A DNA stretch of 64,000 nucleotides, from positions 16,814,997-16,878,996 of the forward strand of contig NC_134398.1 in the NCBI RefSeq assembly GCF_050003625.1, in the 5' to 3' direction. Both the position numbers and the translations under genes were made by a program. Of this stretch, positions 34,178 through 46,572 are shown piece after piece; position 1 is the stretch's first letter; each line of letters begins with the position of its first letter. Below the pieces are notes generated by a model. The model saw only the letters and a list, made by a program, of their open reading frames with translations. It did not search any database and was not told the origin of the DNA. This DNA comes from Haematobia irritans. Its lineage: Eukaryota; Arthropoda; Insecta; Diptera; Muscidae.

Positions 34178-34734
34178 GTCTATAGGGCTTTGCCCAAATA
34201 AATTTGACAAACATTCTTTTCCTCTGTTGGTTAAGCTACACTTGTAATTTAGTCAATGTATGGTTTTAAGCTGCAATAAAAAACAACAACAATGCTTAAA
34301 GAATAAAACCAACAAATAACAAAACAAAACGAATGGAAAAAGAAGAGGAGGCACGCTCAAAATAAACCCAGCCAACCGAATTCAAATCGATGATTTGACA
34401 GTGGCATAGGAAAAGAGATATGTTTGTTTCGAATTTTTTTCGGCATAAGCCGGCTATCAATGTAACACCTTTTTTCGGAGGGTTCAAGTGTGGTTTTTGT
34501 TGGGTTTAATAAACTGCCTGAATTTATTCTGATAATTGGTTGATAGTTTGGCTGCAAGTAGAGGATGCTGATGAGGAATGTGGTAATTCCGAAACGTGCG
34601 TCCATCCAACCATCTTGCAGTCTATAGGGCTTTGCCCAAATAAATTTGACAAACATTCCTGTCCTCTTTTGGTTAAGCTACACTTGTAGTTTAGTCAATG
34701 TATGGGTTTAAGCTGCAATAAAAAACAACAACAA
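34178..34734 (-). mobile_element. Interspersed element 'P430', copy 3, with 115-bp direct repeats
   Basis: The 115-bp segments 34178-34292 and 34620-34734 (both starting GTCTATAGGGCTTTGCCCAA and ending AAAACAACAACAA) are direct repeats spaced 442 bp. The middle holds the ACGTGCGTCCATCCAACCAT and GGCATAAGCCGGCTATCA landmarks. Terminal direct repeats around a short non-coding body resemble a miniature LTR element or a 1.3-unit tandem repeat; no TG..CA ends or primer-binding site is evident. Minus-strand frames (34296-34656) are not conserved. Confidence 0.65.
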
Positions 34735-35392
34735 AATTTTATTTCTATAGATAATTTTGTCAATATTTTATTTCTATAGATAATTGTGTCCAAATTTTAT
34801 TTCTATAGAAAATTTTGCCAAATTTTTATTTCTATAGAAAATTTTGCCAACATATTATTTATATAGAAAATTTTGTCAACATTTTATTTCTATAGAAAAT
34901 TTTGTCGTAATTTTATTTCTTTAGAAGATTTTGTCAAAATTTTATTTCAATAGAAAATTTTGTCAAAATTTTATTTCTACAGAAAATTTTGTCAAAATCT
35001 TATTTCTATAGAAGATTTTGTCAAAATTTGACTTCTATAGAAGATTTTGTAAAAATTTTATTTCTGTACACAATTTAAATTCTATAGAAAATTTTGTCAA
35101 CATTTTATTTCTATAGAAAATTTTGTGAAAATTGTATTTCTGTAAAAAATTTATTCAAAATTTTATTTCTGTAAAAAATTTTGTCAAAATTTTATTCCAT
35201 GGAAATTTTCTCAACAAATTTATTCTATACAAAATTTTGTCAAAGTTTTATTTCTATATAAAATTTTGTCAAAATTGAATTCTATAGAAAATGTTGTCAA
35301 AATTTAATTTCTATAGAAAGTTTTGTTAAAATTTTATTTCCAATGAAAATTTTTTAAAAATTTTGTTTCTATAGAAAATTTTTGGAGAAAAA
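34735..35392 (+). repeat. 29-bp satellite block S10
   Basis: About 22 plus-polarity monomers between P430 copy 3 and a family-2 element in forward orientation. The right end joins TTTTGGAGAAAAATATTTTG and then GGAGACGAGATAGACTTATG, a piece of the family-2 5' region. Confidence 0.92.
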
Positions 35393-36995
35393 TATTTTGC
35401 AAAATCTACAAAAGGAGACGAGATAGACTTATGGTGTCTTTGGCAATATTGTTCAGAGTCGGCCCCTGAGTCGAGTCATGTCCGTCTGTCTGTGAACACA
35501 TTTTTGTAATCAAAGTCTAGGTCACAATTTAAGTCCAATCGACTTCAAATTTGGTAATAAGTATATATTTTCAGTCAAAATAGAACCCTTTCGATTTTGG
35601 AAGAAATCGGTTAAGCTTTAGAAATAGCTCCCACATATGTCTTTGGACCGATATCTACCAACAGGGCCCCAGAAGCCAGAATTTCAGCCTGATTTACTTG
35701 AAATTTTGCACGAAAAGTGCAACTGATAGTGTCGTAAAGTGTGCCGAATGTGGTTGAAATCGGTTCAGATTTAGATATAGCTCCCATATATATATTTCGC
35801 CCGATATGGACTTATATGGCCCCAGAAGCCAGAGTTTTACCCAAATTTGCTTAAAATTTTGCACAAGAAGAACAATTAGTACTATAGTCAAGTGTGCCAA
35901 ATTTTATTGAAATCGGTTCAGATTTAGATATAGCTCCCATATATATCGTTCGCCCGATTTACACTCATATGACCACATTGGCCAATCTTTTACTCCGATT
36001 TAGTTGAATTTTTGCACAGGCAGTAGAATTAGCATTGTAGCTGTGCGTGCCAAATTTGGTTGAAATCGGTTCAGATTTAAATATATCTCCCATATATATA
36101 TTTCGCCCGATTTACACTCATATGACCATAGAGGCCAATTTTTAACTCCGATTTAGTTGAATTTTTGCACAGGGAGTATAATAAGCATTGTTGCTATGCG
36201 TGCCAAATTTGGTTGAAATCGGTTCAGATTTAGGTATAGCTCCCATATAAATGTTTTTCGGATTTCGACAAAAATGGTAAAAATAGGAACATTTCCCTTT
36301 TAAAATCGTCTCTGTTTAGTGAAAAAGTTGTAAAAATAACTCTAATTTTCCTAAACTTCTAATACATATATATCGTGCTATAAATCATAAATAAACTTTT
36401 GCAAAGTTTCCTTAAAATTGCTTCAGATTTAAATGTTTCCCATATTTATACCCTTCACCACTACTGTGGTACAGGGTATAATAAGTTTGTGCATTTGTAT
36501 GTAACGCAAAGAAGGAAAAGTCTGAGACCGATTGTTTAGTATACCGATCGTCTTAGAATTAAATTCTGAGTCGATTTAGCGATGTCCGTCTGTCTGTATG
36601 TATGTCTGTCCGTCTGTATGTCTGTTCATGTATTTTTGTGCGCAAAGTACAGGTCGCAGTTTAAGTCCGATCGTCCTCAAATTTGGCACAGGGTCGTTTT
36701 GGGGAACAAAGACGATCGCTATTGATTTTGGAAAAAATCGGTTCAGATTTAGATATAGCTGTCATATATATTTATCCCCGATCTGGTTATAATTAGCGTG
36801 TTTATCAACCGATGTTCGAGAAAATTGCAAAATATTTTCCAAATCGGTTCATGTTTAGATATAGCCATATATCTTTCGTCCGATTTGGACTTATATGGCC
36901 GCAAAAGCCTGAGTTTTGCCCTAAATCGCTTCAAATTTTGCACAAGGAGTACGTTTAATAGTATCGGCAAATGTGCCAAATTTGGTTGTAATCGG

Positions 36996-37127
<132 letters not shown>

Positions 37128-38528
37128 GTATCGGTAAATGTACCAACTTTGATTGTAATCGGTTCATATTTAGATATAGCGCTCATATATATATTTTGTC
37201 CGATTTGGACTTATATAGCCTCAAAAGCCAGAGTTTTGCCCTGAATTGCTTCAAATTTTGCACAAGGAGTACGTTTAATAGTATCGGTAAATGTGCCAAA
37301 TTTGGTTGTAATCGGTTCAGATTTAGATATAGCTTCCATATATATCTTTCGCCCGATTTACACTCAAATGACCACGGGGGCCAGAGTTATACTCCCATTT
37401 ACTTGAAATTTTGCTGAGATAGCAGAATTATTATTCTAACTATGCATGTCAAATTTAGTCAAAATCGGTTCAGATTATATATAGCTCCCATATATACGTG
37501 CACCAGAGTTGGGGAAATATGGTAGACTGTTTCATATTTTAGACCCATTTTCAATGCGATTTTCCTCCAATCGACTGGATAGTTTCCACAGAGAATATAT
37601 TTAATATGATATTTAAGTGTGTCAAGTTTGATCTAATTTGGTTCAGATTTAGATAAAGCCTCCATATATTCGTTTTTTCCGGTTTATACAAATATGGCCA
37701 AAATTCCCACACTTGACACAAAATTCGGTGATGATTTCCCCATATCTTATGACCTAAACACTGTAATACCAGAATTTCCACAGAACGGTTGAGTTTTAAA
37801 TAAGGCTCCAAGTCGCCCGACTTGGCCAAATAATATATCATAACCCACACTTGACCACATATCTTGGCGAGATCTAACCATTATCCTTGTAAAATCCCCA
37901 CTGATGAGTTGCAAAGATTGTTAATATTACTAAAATTGTCCTATATCTCGAATACATATGTATCGCCTGATAAATCATAAATGCTCTTTTGTACAATTGC
38001 ATTAAAATTTCTCTCGCTTCATATTTCCCATATTTATACCCTGCGCCACATTGTGGAACAGGGTATTATAATTTAGTGCATATGTTTTTTTACTAACATT
38101 GCGTTTCATCCCAGGGCGTTAGCCGATTTAAATTGTAATTCTAGACTTTTTGCAAAAGTACAAAAAATTGTCTCCATTAAAAGTATTTGTATCTGGAAAT
38201 GCAAACCTTTATGTGTTATAGCTCCCAGCAAATTTGAAGTAGTTGAGAAGGTAACACAAATTTTGTCTACATAGTGGTGAAGGGTATAATATAGTCGGCT
38301 CCGCCCGACTTTAGACTTTACTTACTTGTTTTTTACTAACATTGTGTTCCACCCTAGTGCATTAGCCGACTTAAATTTTAGTCTATAGATTTTGTAGAAG
38401 TCTATCAAATTCTGTCCAGATCGAGTGATATTTAAATGTATGTATGTAGAACAAACCTTTATATATAGCCCCAACATATTTGACGGATGTGATATGATAT
38501 CGAAAATGTAGATCTACAAAGTGGTGCA

Positions 38529-38576
38529 GTAAGGAAAGTCTAAAGTCGGCCCCGCCCGACTTTAGACTTTCCTTAC
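38529..38576. repeat. Perfect 21-bp inverted repeat at an element end
   Basis: GTAAGGAAAGTCTAAAGTCGG (arm 38529-38549), a CCCCGC loop and the exact complement at 38556-38576. In normal family-2 ends only AGTCGG/CCGACT pairs; here the GGGTATAATAT part is replaced by an inverted copy of the terminus. Confidence 0.9.
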
Positions 38577-38580
38577 TTTT

Positions 38581-39126
38581 TTTAATAAAATAGAGTTCAT
38601 AATCTGTGTTTAAAGAATTATTTTCTTAAAATTTATATGCATTCGTTTTTGTACACAAATCAATTTATTTCATAATGAAATATTAAAACTTTTCTCCTAA
38701 AACATCATACTGGGGAATTATTTTATATTTCACAATATTTGTACTCCATCTCATATTGCCACCCAACAAGAAAAAAACAAAATCCAGTTCCCATCATAGG
38801 TTTTGCAACGTCATTGTAAAGCCACCACATATCTGAGAGTGATATACGAGTATGTCAATGTTTACAACCAATACCCACATAACGTTCACTCATTCAATCG
38901 GGAAATTGTGTGAACTTACGTGAGCGTATGCGTGTGTGTGTGTATTCGTTGATATCAGTATCGGTTTAAGAGTCTCAAGTGAATGATTGACTTGAATACT
39001 CGCGAGTGGTGAAACGATTTCTGCTTTGGTTAAGACATCTGAATGAGTATGAGAAGTAGAGAATACTATTAATCTACGATAAGGTGAAGGGCATAATGTG
39101 GTGTTAATTCCGTTTGTAACATATTC
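38581..39126. other. Non-repetitive interval
   Basis: About 545 bp with short GTGTGTGTG and ACGAGTA motifs and no convincing frame. It contains a low-copy-looking stretch around 38700-39060. Nothing else is seen. Confidence 0.4.
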
Positions 39127-39714
39127 GGCCTGTTCCCAATTTCAAAAATTTTGCGATTTGTATCGAAAATAAAATCGTGCGATTTATAATTGCTTGTTCG
39201 GGAAATCGCACGAAAGCGCGAAAACAGAAAAAACATTTTAGTTCAGCAATTTTTTTGAAAGAGAAAACAATAAATGAATCTGCAAGTTACAAGGAATGGC
39301 TTTTTCGAATGCAATTTCCTATTTCGAAATACATCGAAAATATTTATGGCGACACGCTACTCAGTGTTGCATTGAGTTTCATTCTCACAAGTTTCTAAAA
39401 TCGTAATTTTTGGAACACGATATGCGAATCGCAAAACTTTCCTTCAGTAGATTGTGTCACAATGGGGTCGATCCAAAATATACGCGATTATTACTATAAA
39501 AGTACATTATTTCGATATTTTATATTTTTGATTTACTGCCAAGGCATATAGCAATTTATTGTTAAGCATGTTTTATAAAAGCTTTACAATATCTTTGAAA
39601 AATCGATTAATTTATATTGAATTCACAGAGGCAAGTCTCATCAATTTGAAATCGATTAATTTTTGCGATTTGTGATGACCGGAACAAGTCTAATTACGAT
39701 TATGGGAACAGGCC
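39127..39714. mobile_element. 588-bp element with GGCCTGTTCCCA inverted ends
   Basis: The left end GGCCTGTTCCCA (39127-39138) is the exact complement of TGGGAACAGGCC (39703-39714). TTTTGCGATTTGT occurs as a direct repeat near both ends (39151 and 39661). A 73-codon frame (39177-39398) is present, but no transposase motif is seen. The flanks TTC and TTA hint at a 3-bp target as in PIF/Harbinger-type elements, whose ends often resemble this, but the target duplication is not exact. I rate the element likely and the superfamily uncertain. Confidence 0.6.
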
Positions 39715-40190
39715 TTATTGACTATAAAATATATATACATTGTTTATCAGTGAGAAATTCTATGCAGGGATATCCCAAAAATTTTTGGAGCAATTCGACA
39801 AAAAAAAAATTCTTTAAAAAATTCGATATAAACCAATTTTCTATAGAAACAAATTTTCGATAAAATTTAAATAATATTTTCAAAAAAAATTAGGAAAATA
39901 TAAAAAAAAATCTCTATAGAAACAAAATTTTGTCATATACAATTTTTTTCTTTAAACCCCTAATTTTATGAAAACAAAGTATAGAAATTTTCTGTAAAAC
40001 ATATTTTTTTATAAAAGCCAAATTAGAAAAAATATTCTATAAAACCAACATTTTCTATATTATATATGATAATGAATAATACATTTATTAAAGGTCATAC
40101 TAAATTATAAAAAAAAACTGCCCTGTTCCTGTGTACCGAAAAATGAGTATTTTAAAATTTTTGACCTGATGTTAACAATCTTTTACTTTT
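39715..40190. other. AT-rich interval with degenerate satellite (subfamily with GAAACAAA)
   Basis: The part at 39820-40040 contains CTATAGAAACAAATTTTCGA, ATATACAATTTTTTTCTTTA and AACCCCTAATTTTATG. The same order recurs at about 42065-42180 on the other side of the family-3 element. It appears to be an old minus-polarity satellite derivative in which AAATAAA became AAACAAA. Confidence 0.55.
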
Positions 40191-41850
40191 TTATACCCAC
40201 CACCATAGAATGGTGACGGGGGTATAATAAGTTTGTCATTCCGTTTGTAACACATCGAAATATCGATTTCCGACTATATAAAGTATATATATTCTTGATC
40301 AGGGAGAAATTCTAAGACGATATAACGATGTCCGTCTGTCCGTCTGTCTGTTTGTCTGTCTGTCTGTTGTAATCACGCTACAGTCTTCAATAATGAAGCA
40401 ATCGTGCTAAATTTTGCACAAACTCGTCTTTTATCTGCAGGCAGGTCAAGTTCGAAGATGGGCTATATCGGTCCAGGTTTTGATATAGTCCCCATATAAA
40501 CCGACCTCCCGATTTGGCGTCTTGGGCTTATAGAAATCGTACTTTTTATCCCATTTGCCTTAAATTTGAAATCTAGAGGTATTTTATGACCATAAAGAGG
40601 TGTGCCAAAAATTGTGAGTATCGGTCCATGTTTTGGTATGGTCCCCATATAAAACGACCTCCCGATTTGGGGTCTTGGGCATATAGAAACCGTAGTTTTT
40701 ATCCATCGGTCCATATTTTGGTATAGCCCCCATATAGACCGATTTCCCGATTTTACTTCTTGGGCTTTTAGAATCCGAAGTTTCTATCCTATGTGCCTGA
40801 AATTGGAAATCTAGAGGTATTGTAGGACCACAAATACGTGTGCCAAAAATTGTGAGTATCGGTCCATATTTTGGTATAGCCCCCATACAGACCGATCTCC
40901 CGATTTTACTTCTTGGGCTTATAGAAACCGCAGTTTTTATTCAATTTACCTGAAATTGGAAATCTAGAGGTGCTTGAGGACCACAAATACGTGTGCCAAA
41001 AATTGTGAGTATCGGTCCATGTTTTGGTATGGTCCCCATATAAAACGACCTCCCGATTTGGGGTCTTGGGCTTATAGAAACCGTAGTTTTTATCCAATTT
41101 GTCTGAAATTGGAAATCTAGAGGTATTTTAGGACCATAAAGAGGTGTGCCGAAAATGGTGAGTATCGGTCCATATTTTGGTATAGCCCCCATATAGACCG
41201 ATTTCCTGGTTTTACTTCTCGGGCTTCTAGAATCCGAAGTTTTTATCCTATTTGCCTGAAATTGGAAATCTAGTGGTATTTTCGGGTCATAAAGAGGTGT
41301 GCCGAAAACGGTGACTATCGGTCCATATTTTAGTATAGCCACCATAAGAATGATCTCCCGATTTAACTCATTGGGTTTCTAGAAACCGTAGTTTTTATCT
41401 GATTTGCCTGAAATTGTAAATATTCTGGTATTTAGGCTCACAAAAACGTGTATCGGATTAAGTTTTTATCGGTCCATTTGGTAATGCCTCCATATAGACC
41501 GACTTCATTTCTTGAAGGTGTAGAAGGCGCACTGATCATGAAAATTGCTGGAAACTCAATGTAAAGTTTCTAGATTTTACTTCTACAGATTTAAGATTTC
41601 ATATCAAGACGCTATTTTATAATTTCCTTGCACACTTATAAGATATGTTAATGATTCCTCTAAACAAAAATGGTTCTTATAAATCCAGAATCTGATATAG
41701 TCCTCATAGGTGAAATCTTTAAATTTATCTTCGGGAAGTATCCTCAAGTCCTCAAGCCCTCTTGAAATTTCAAATGAAACCCTAATATTTGGTTCATGGT
41801 GGAGGGTATTTAAGATTCGGCCCGGCCGAACTTAGTGCTGTATATACTTG
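40191..41850 (+). mobile_element. DINE/Helentron-like element, family 3, copy 2 (near complete)
   Basis: About 1.66 kb. The 5' end is TTATACCCACCACCATAGAA with TGGTGACGGGGGTATAATAA. (GTCY)n is at about 40329-40367. Repeats of exactly 153 bp follow, with marker phrases at 40875, 41028 and 41181. The 3' end GGTTCATGGTGGAGGGTATT, AAGATTCGGCCCGGCCGAAC and TATATACTTG is shared with family 1. The minus-strand frames at 40463-41345 are the 51-residue repeat peptide and not separate genes. Confidence 0.78.
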
Positions 41851-42432
41851 TTCTTGACACATATTGTCTATGATCGTTTATTAGTCGACAACAAAATATA
41901 AAGTTTCTCGCCATTCGAAATAGAGGAATCAACGGAAATTTTCTTTCGATCATTAATGGGGAAATTTTCTATAAAAAAGACAAATCTATAAGAATTTTTT
42001 AACACAAATTTGGAGGAAATACGATGCTCTTTTTTATAAAACTTTAATTTTACAGCTTTAACAAAATTTTCTATAGGAAACAAATTTCGATAAAAATTGT
42101 CTATAGAAACAAAATTTTCGACATATACAAATATTATAATTTTTTTCTTTAAAACCCTAATTTATGGAAACAAAGCTTCGAAATTTTCCATTTTCTATAA
42201 ATATAAGACTTCGAAGAAATTATCAACAAAAACCAAAATTTATAGAACAAGTCTTGACAAATTTTTATATAGAAATATATTAATAAAACTTCTATAGAAA
42301 CAAAGTTTCAAAAAATTATAGAATTAAAGTTTCAACAAAGTTTTCAAGAAGAACAAAATTTCGAAAATGTTCTATAAAAAAAATAATAAAAATTGTTTTG
42401 TAACGTCCAGATAAAGACCAAATGCATACATT
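41851..42432 (-). repeat. Degenerate satellite (GAAACAAA subfamily) and unique sequence
   Basis: The interval after the family-3 3' end contains decayed 29-bp-like units from about 42055 to 42390 and resembles the sequence left of the same element at 39820-40040. Small frames on both strands (41868-42083, 42097-42297) are AT-rich and unsupported. Confidence 0.5.
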
Positions 42433-43487
42433 TAACTCTGACTCGAGGTGGACAAAATTTGTTACACTTCTACAAAATCTATAGACTTAAAATTTAAGTC
42501 GGCTAATGGCCTGGGGTGAAAAACAATGTTTGTAAAAATATATGGGAAACATTTATATCTGAAGCAATTTTTAGGCAATTTCGCAAAAGTGTAATTATGA
42601 TTTATCGGTCGATAGATATGTATAAGTTTTCCACTTAGTAGTGGCGATTTTACAAAGAAAATTTTGGTATTTTGCCCATTTTTGCCTAAAAACATATATA
42701 TGGAAGCTATATCTAAATCTGAAGCGATTTCAACCAAATTTGGCATGCAAAGTAACAATGTTATTTCTACTCCCTGTGCAAAATTTACCTTAACACGGAT
42801 TAGAAATTTGAACTCTGTGGTCATATGAGTGAAAATCGGGCGAAAGATTTATATGGGAGCTATATCTCAATCCGAACCGATTTCAACCACATTTGGTGCA
42901 TCATTTTACGTAAATCGGAGTAAAACTGTGGCCTCTGGGGTCATATAAGTTTAAATCGGGTGAAAGGTATATATGGGAGCTATAATTATATTACATGTTA
43001 GCCTGATACCGAAACAGGCAATTGACGTCCAAATGCATTATATCTAATTATACAATTATTTTTCGAGCTTTATGGACAGATATAGATTAAGGAACATGGT
43101 TAATAGAGCCATTGAATTCGTAAAGATTTAGAGCTATATCTAAATCTTTACGAATTCAATCAAATTTAGCACAATTTACGACACTATAAATTGTACTTCT
43201 TGTGCAATATTTGAAGCAAATCAAGGTAAAACTCTAGTTTCGGGACCATATAAATGCATTTCGGGCGAAAGATATATATGGGAGTTATATCTAAATCTGA
43301 ACCGATTCCTTTCAAAATCAGTAGGGTCCTAATCTGACCCAAAAAATATATTTGCGACCTAGACTTTGATCACAAAAATATGTTCACAGACAGATGGACG
43401 GACGGACAGACGCACAGACGGACATGGGTGTTGCAAACATATGCACTAACTTATAATAACCTGTTCCACAGTGTGGCGCAGGGTATA
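42433..43487 (-). mobile_element. DINE/Helentron-like element, family 2, copy 3 (interrupted)
   Basis: Reverse-oriented. The right end is the element's 5' hairpin (CCTGTTCCACAGTGTGGCGC then AGGGTATAAAAA), preceded by an ACAGACGGACATGGGTG run. Repeats with TATATGGGAGCTATATCT occur. The 3' terminus (ACAAGTAAGG) is lost on the left. A fold-back element sits in it at 42989-43132. Confidence 0.7.
42989..43132 (+). mobile_element. Fold-back element, copy 5, inside family-2 copy
   Basis: Starts ATTATATTACATGTTAGCCT and runs through the arm to TAATAGAGCCATTGAATTCG. GAGCTATA flanks it on both sides (42981-42988 and 43131-43138), consistent with an 8-bp target duplication. Its last 20 bases are an inverted copy of the target DNA just to the right, forming a 22-bp-arm palindrome (43111-43132 and 43139-43160). 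Confidence 0.7.
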
Positions 43488-43504
43488 AAAAGTTAGACAA
43501 ACAT

Positions 43505-44350
43505 TTTCTATGAAATAATATGAAATAGAAATAAATTTTTTAAATTATTTTACAGAAATAAAATTTTGACAAAATTTTCTACAGAAATGAAATTTTGACA
43601 AAATTTTCTATAGAAACAAAATTTTGACAAAATCTTCCATAGAAACAAAAGTTTGACAAACATTTTCTATGGAAATAAAATGTTGGAAAAAATTTCTATA
43701 GAACCAAATTTTTACAAAATTCTCTATAGAAACAAAATTTTTACAAAATTTTCTATAGAAACAAAATTTTAACAAAATTGTCTATAGAAAAAAAAATTGA
43801 CATAAATTGCTATGAAGACCAATTTGCTAAATTATTAATAAAACTTTGACAAGCATACTTTTCCTCTGTTAGTTAACCTACACTTGTATATTAGTCAATG
43901 CATGGTTTTAAGCTGAGATCAAAAACAACAATAAAAACCAAAATTTATAGAAACGAAGATTCGAAAAATTTTTCTATAGAAATAAGATGTTTGTACAATT
44001 TTTTATAGAAAAAAATCATAAAATTCTCTATATAAAATATCATAAAATTTTCTATTGAACCAACATTTTCTATAAAAACGAAATTTAACAAAAATTTCCA
44101 TAGAAACAAATTTTTGATAAATTTAACTGTAAAAACTAAATCTTGAGGAGATTTTTTAAGAAAACAAATATTGAAAATTTGAAGTGAGAAACAAAAGTTC
44201 GACTAAATATCTATAGAAGCAAACTGTCGACAAATTTCTTATAGTACCAATATTTCCATAAAATTTCGTAATTTTGACGAAATTTTCTATAAAAAAATGT
44301 TTGAAATTTTTTATAAAATCAAAATATTGACGAAATTTTCAAAATAAAAA
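43505..44350 (-). repeat. 29-bp satellite block S11, degenerate, with P430 fragment
   Basis: Minus-polarity monomers, good at 43550-43800 and poor at 43940-44350 with the AAACAAA variant. A P430 fragment (TTTTCCTCTGTTAGTTAACC, CATGGTTTTAAGCTGAGATC) interrupts it at about 43850-43935. The family-2 element to the left has the matching (reverse) orientation. Confidence 0.8.
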
Positions 44351-45632
44351 GTTTGTTTTAAAAATATGTTAACAATTATGTCCATATATCTGCTAAAAAT
44401 TTGGTTGATATATTTGTTGATCACGTACGTTATCAAAGGTTAGCATTTTGAGATTTCGGCATTGCCTTACATATGTATTTATTGTTATTTATTATTTATT
44501 ATTTTTTTTTTTTCGATTTCGATTCAATTTATGAAAATATTTTTAAAAATTTCTAAAATCATATTTTTGTTTGTACACTGGTGTAGTGTATTAAAGATTT
44601 GGCCGGTTATACGTTTCTCGTCTTTACCTATACTTGTTCCAAAATAGCTTGAGATTTTTTTTTTGTTATTGTATGTATGTATAAACCTAGAGAATTTGCT
44701 GTATGAAAATGTACGTTTGTATTAAAATATGACAGAAACGTTCAACATCGTCCTACATTGATATTACCAAAGATAAGTCAAAGGATGAGAGAAATACTGA
44801 CAACTACAAAAAAAAAAGAGTTTTTTGTTATATCAGTGATGTGAAAGATTCTCCAGTATTTTTCCAATGAAATATGATACCCAAATTGCTTCACGTACTG
44901 TTAACACTTTTCTCATCCTCTTATGCAAAGGGAAAACTTTTATGACGTGCTATAGTGATGATATTTTGTAACAATGAAAATTTGTATACAATACACTAAG
45001 GTGCAAAAATGTTTAAATCCCGAAAAATAAGCCAACATCGTTATTAAAACTTTATAATAACTATGAAAATACTTCTTCGACTACGCAATATTGTAGAACT
45101 CAATACAAATAAATTCTTATATTAGTATAAGGGCTCACGGATAAGTGACAGTCCAGCATCTTTATTGAAAATTCCCCTGGAATCCAAGCTCCTGTAATTC
45201 ATCATTCCAAAGTGATTACCCTTTCATACTGAGGCTTAACTCACATCATTTTTATTGACACGAAGGATCATTTTGTATGGTGTGCTTTTATAAATACTTC
45301 ATGTCACGATTTATCGATACAGACACATATGCACAATATCAAAAAGGATTTACACTTACATTCAAAGTGGAAGAATTCAATGATATATTTTAATAAGGAC
45401 TCGATTGTGAAAAGAAATGACACAATAAGCATTGGTTAAGAGATGTAATAGAGAAATTCACCATCAAAATGGTGTGAATAGGGTAAGTTAAAATATCGGG
45501 CTGCCACTATTGGCTTCAAATCGTCGATATTTTACAAAGCATTTTTTTATTTTTTTTTTTTTTTTTTGAAAAATCGCTATAACGACTATTTAAAAAAGTC
45601 GCGATTTTTAACTTTTCCATGAATTTTTAGAA
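44351..45632. other. Non-repetitive interval of about 1.3 kb, no gene called
   Basis: AT-rich unique sequence. A plus-strand frame at 44462-44647 starts from a TTATTATTTATTATTTTTTT tract and is Ile/Phe-rich by composition. I found no pair of splice sites bounding an open frame. T-runs are present near 44505 and 45545. Confidence 0.45.
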
Positions 45633-45639
45633 AAAAAAA

Positions 45640-46572
45640 AACAAGTACGGACTATATTATACTCTGCACCACTTTTTTAGAGCCATATTTTCGATACCAT
45701 TTCAAAGATATATATGGAAGCTATATCTAAATCTGAACTGATTGATTCCAAATGCAATAGGGTTCTATGTTATTCTGGACAAAAACAGAAATTTGTGCAA
45801 AATGTCGATTGAACTAAAGCTGCCACCTATACTTTGATTACCAAAATGTGTTCACACATATACGGACAGACGTATATGGCTACATCAGGCGCCGGCCCTG
45901 AGAAATATTGCCGAAGACACCATGCGTCTATCTCGTCTCCATATGCACTAACTTATAATACCCTATTCCTCAGGGTGGCGCAGGGTATAAATATCGGAAA
46001 TTTTTAAATCTAAAACCATTGCATATAATATCGCAACTGTGCACATATGGTCTACGGTAATTTTTACAAGTTTTCGAATTGTAAAAATTTCACAAGGAAA
46101 ATTCACTTCGTCTAAATTTGAGAAAAAATTTTCTATAGAAAGTGCAAAACATCAAAATTCCCGAAAAGAAACTTTGACCTCCGCGGTCATACGAATCTAT
46201 ATCGGGCAAAAGATATATATGGGAGCTATATACATATAAATCTGAACCAATTTTGACCACATTCAGAGTGTGAAATTTTCACTACCAGTGCAAACTTTAT
46301 AGAAAACCATTAGCCTTTGTGGCCATATGAGTGTAAATCGAGCGAAAGATATTTATGAAAGCTATATATAAATCTGGACCGATTCTGCCAAAATTGTACA
46401 TCGATAGCTCGAATGACAACTCTACTCTATGAGGACAACTTAAAGTAAATCGAAATAAAAGTTTGACCTCCGATTTACACTCGGCCGAAAGATGTTTATG
46501 GGCTAAAACTACGATCTAGACTTTGATTACGAAAATGTGTTCACAGACATACGGACAGACAGACACGACTCA
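45640..46572 (-). mobile_element. DINE/Helentron-like family-2 fragments (copy 4)
   Basis: Reverse-oriented. A short deleted copy spans about 45640-45990: ACAAGTACGGACTATATTAT at the left and AGGGTGGCGCAGGGTATAAA at the right, with both ends but little interior. A second partial copy (46000-46572) has 153-bp-type phrases (GATATATATGGGAGCTATAT) and a GACAGACAGACACGACTCAG run. It then meets the satellite through CACGGTTGCCACTAAAGCC, the same junction module seen in family 1. The frame at 46039-46239 is a repeat artefact. Confidence 0.65.
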
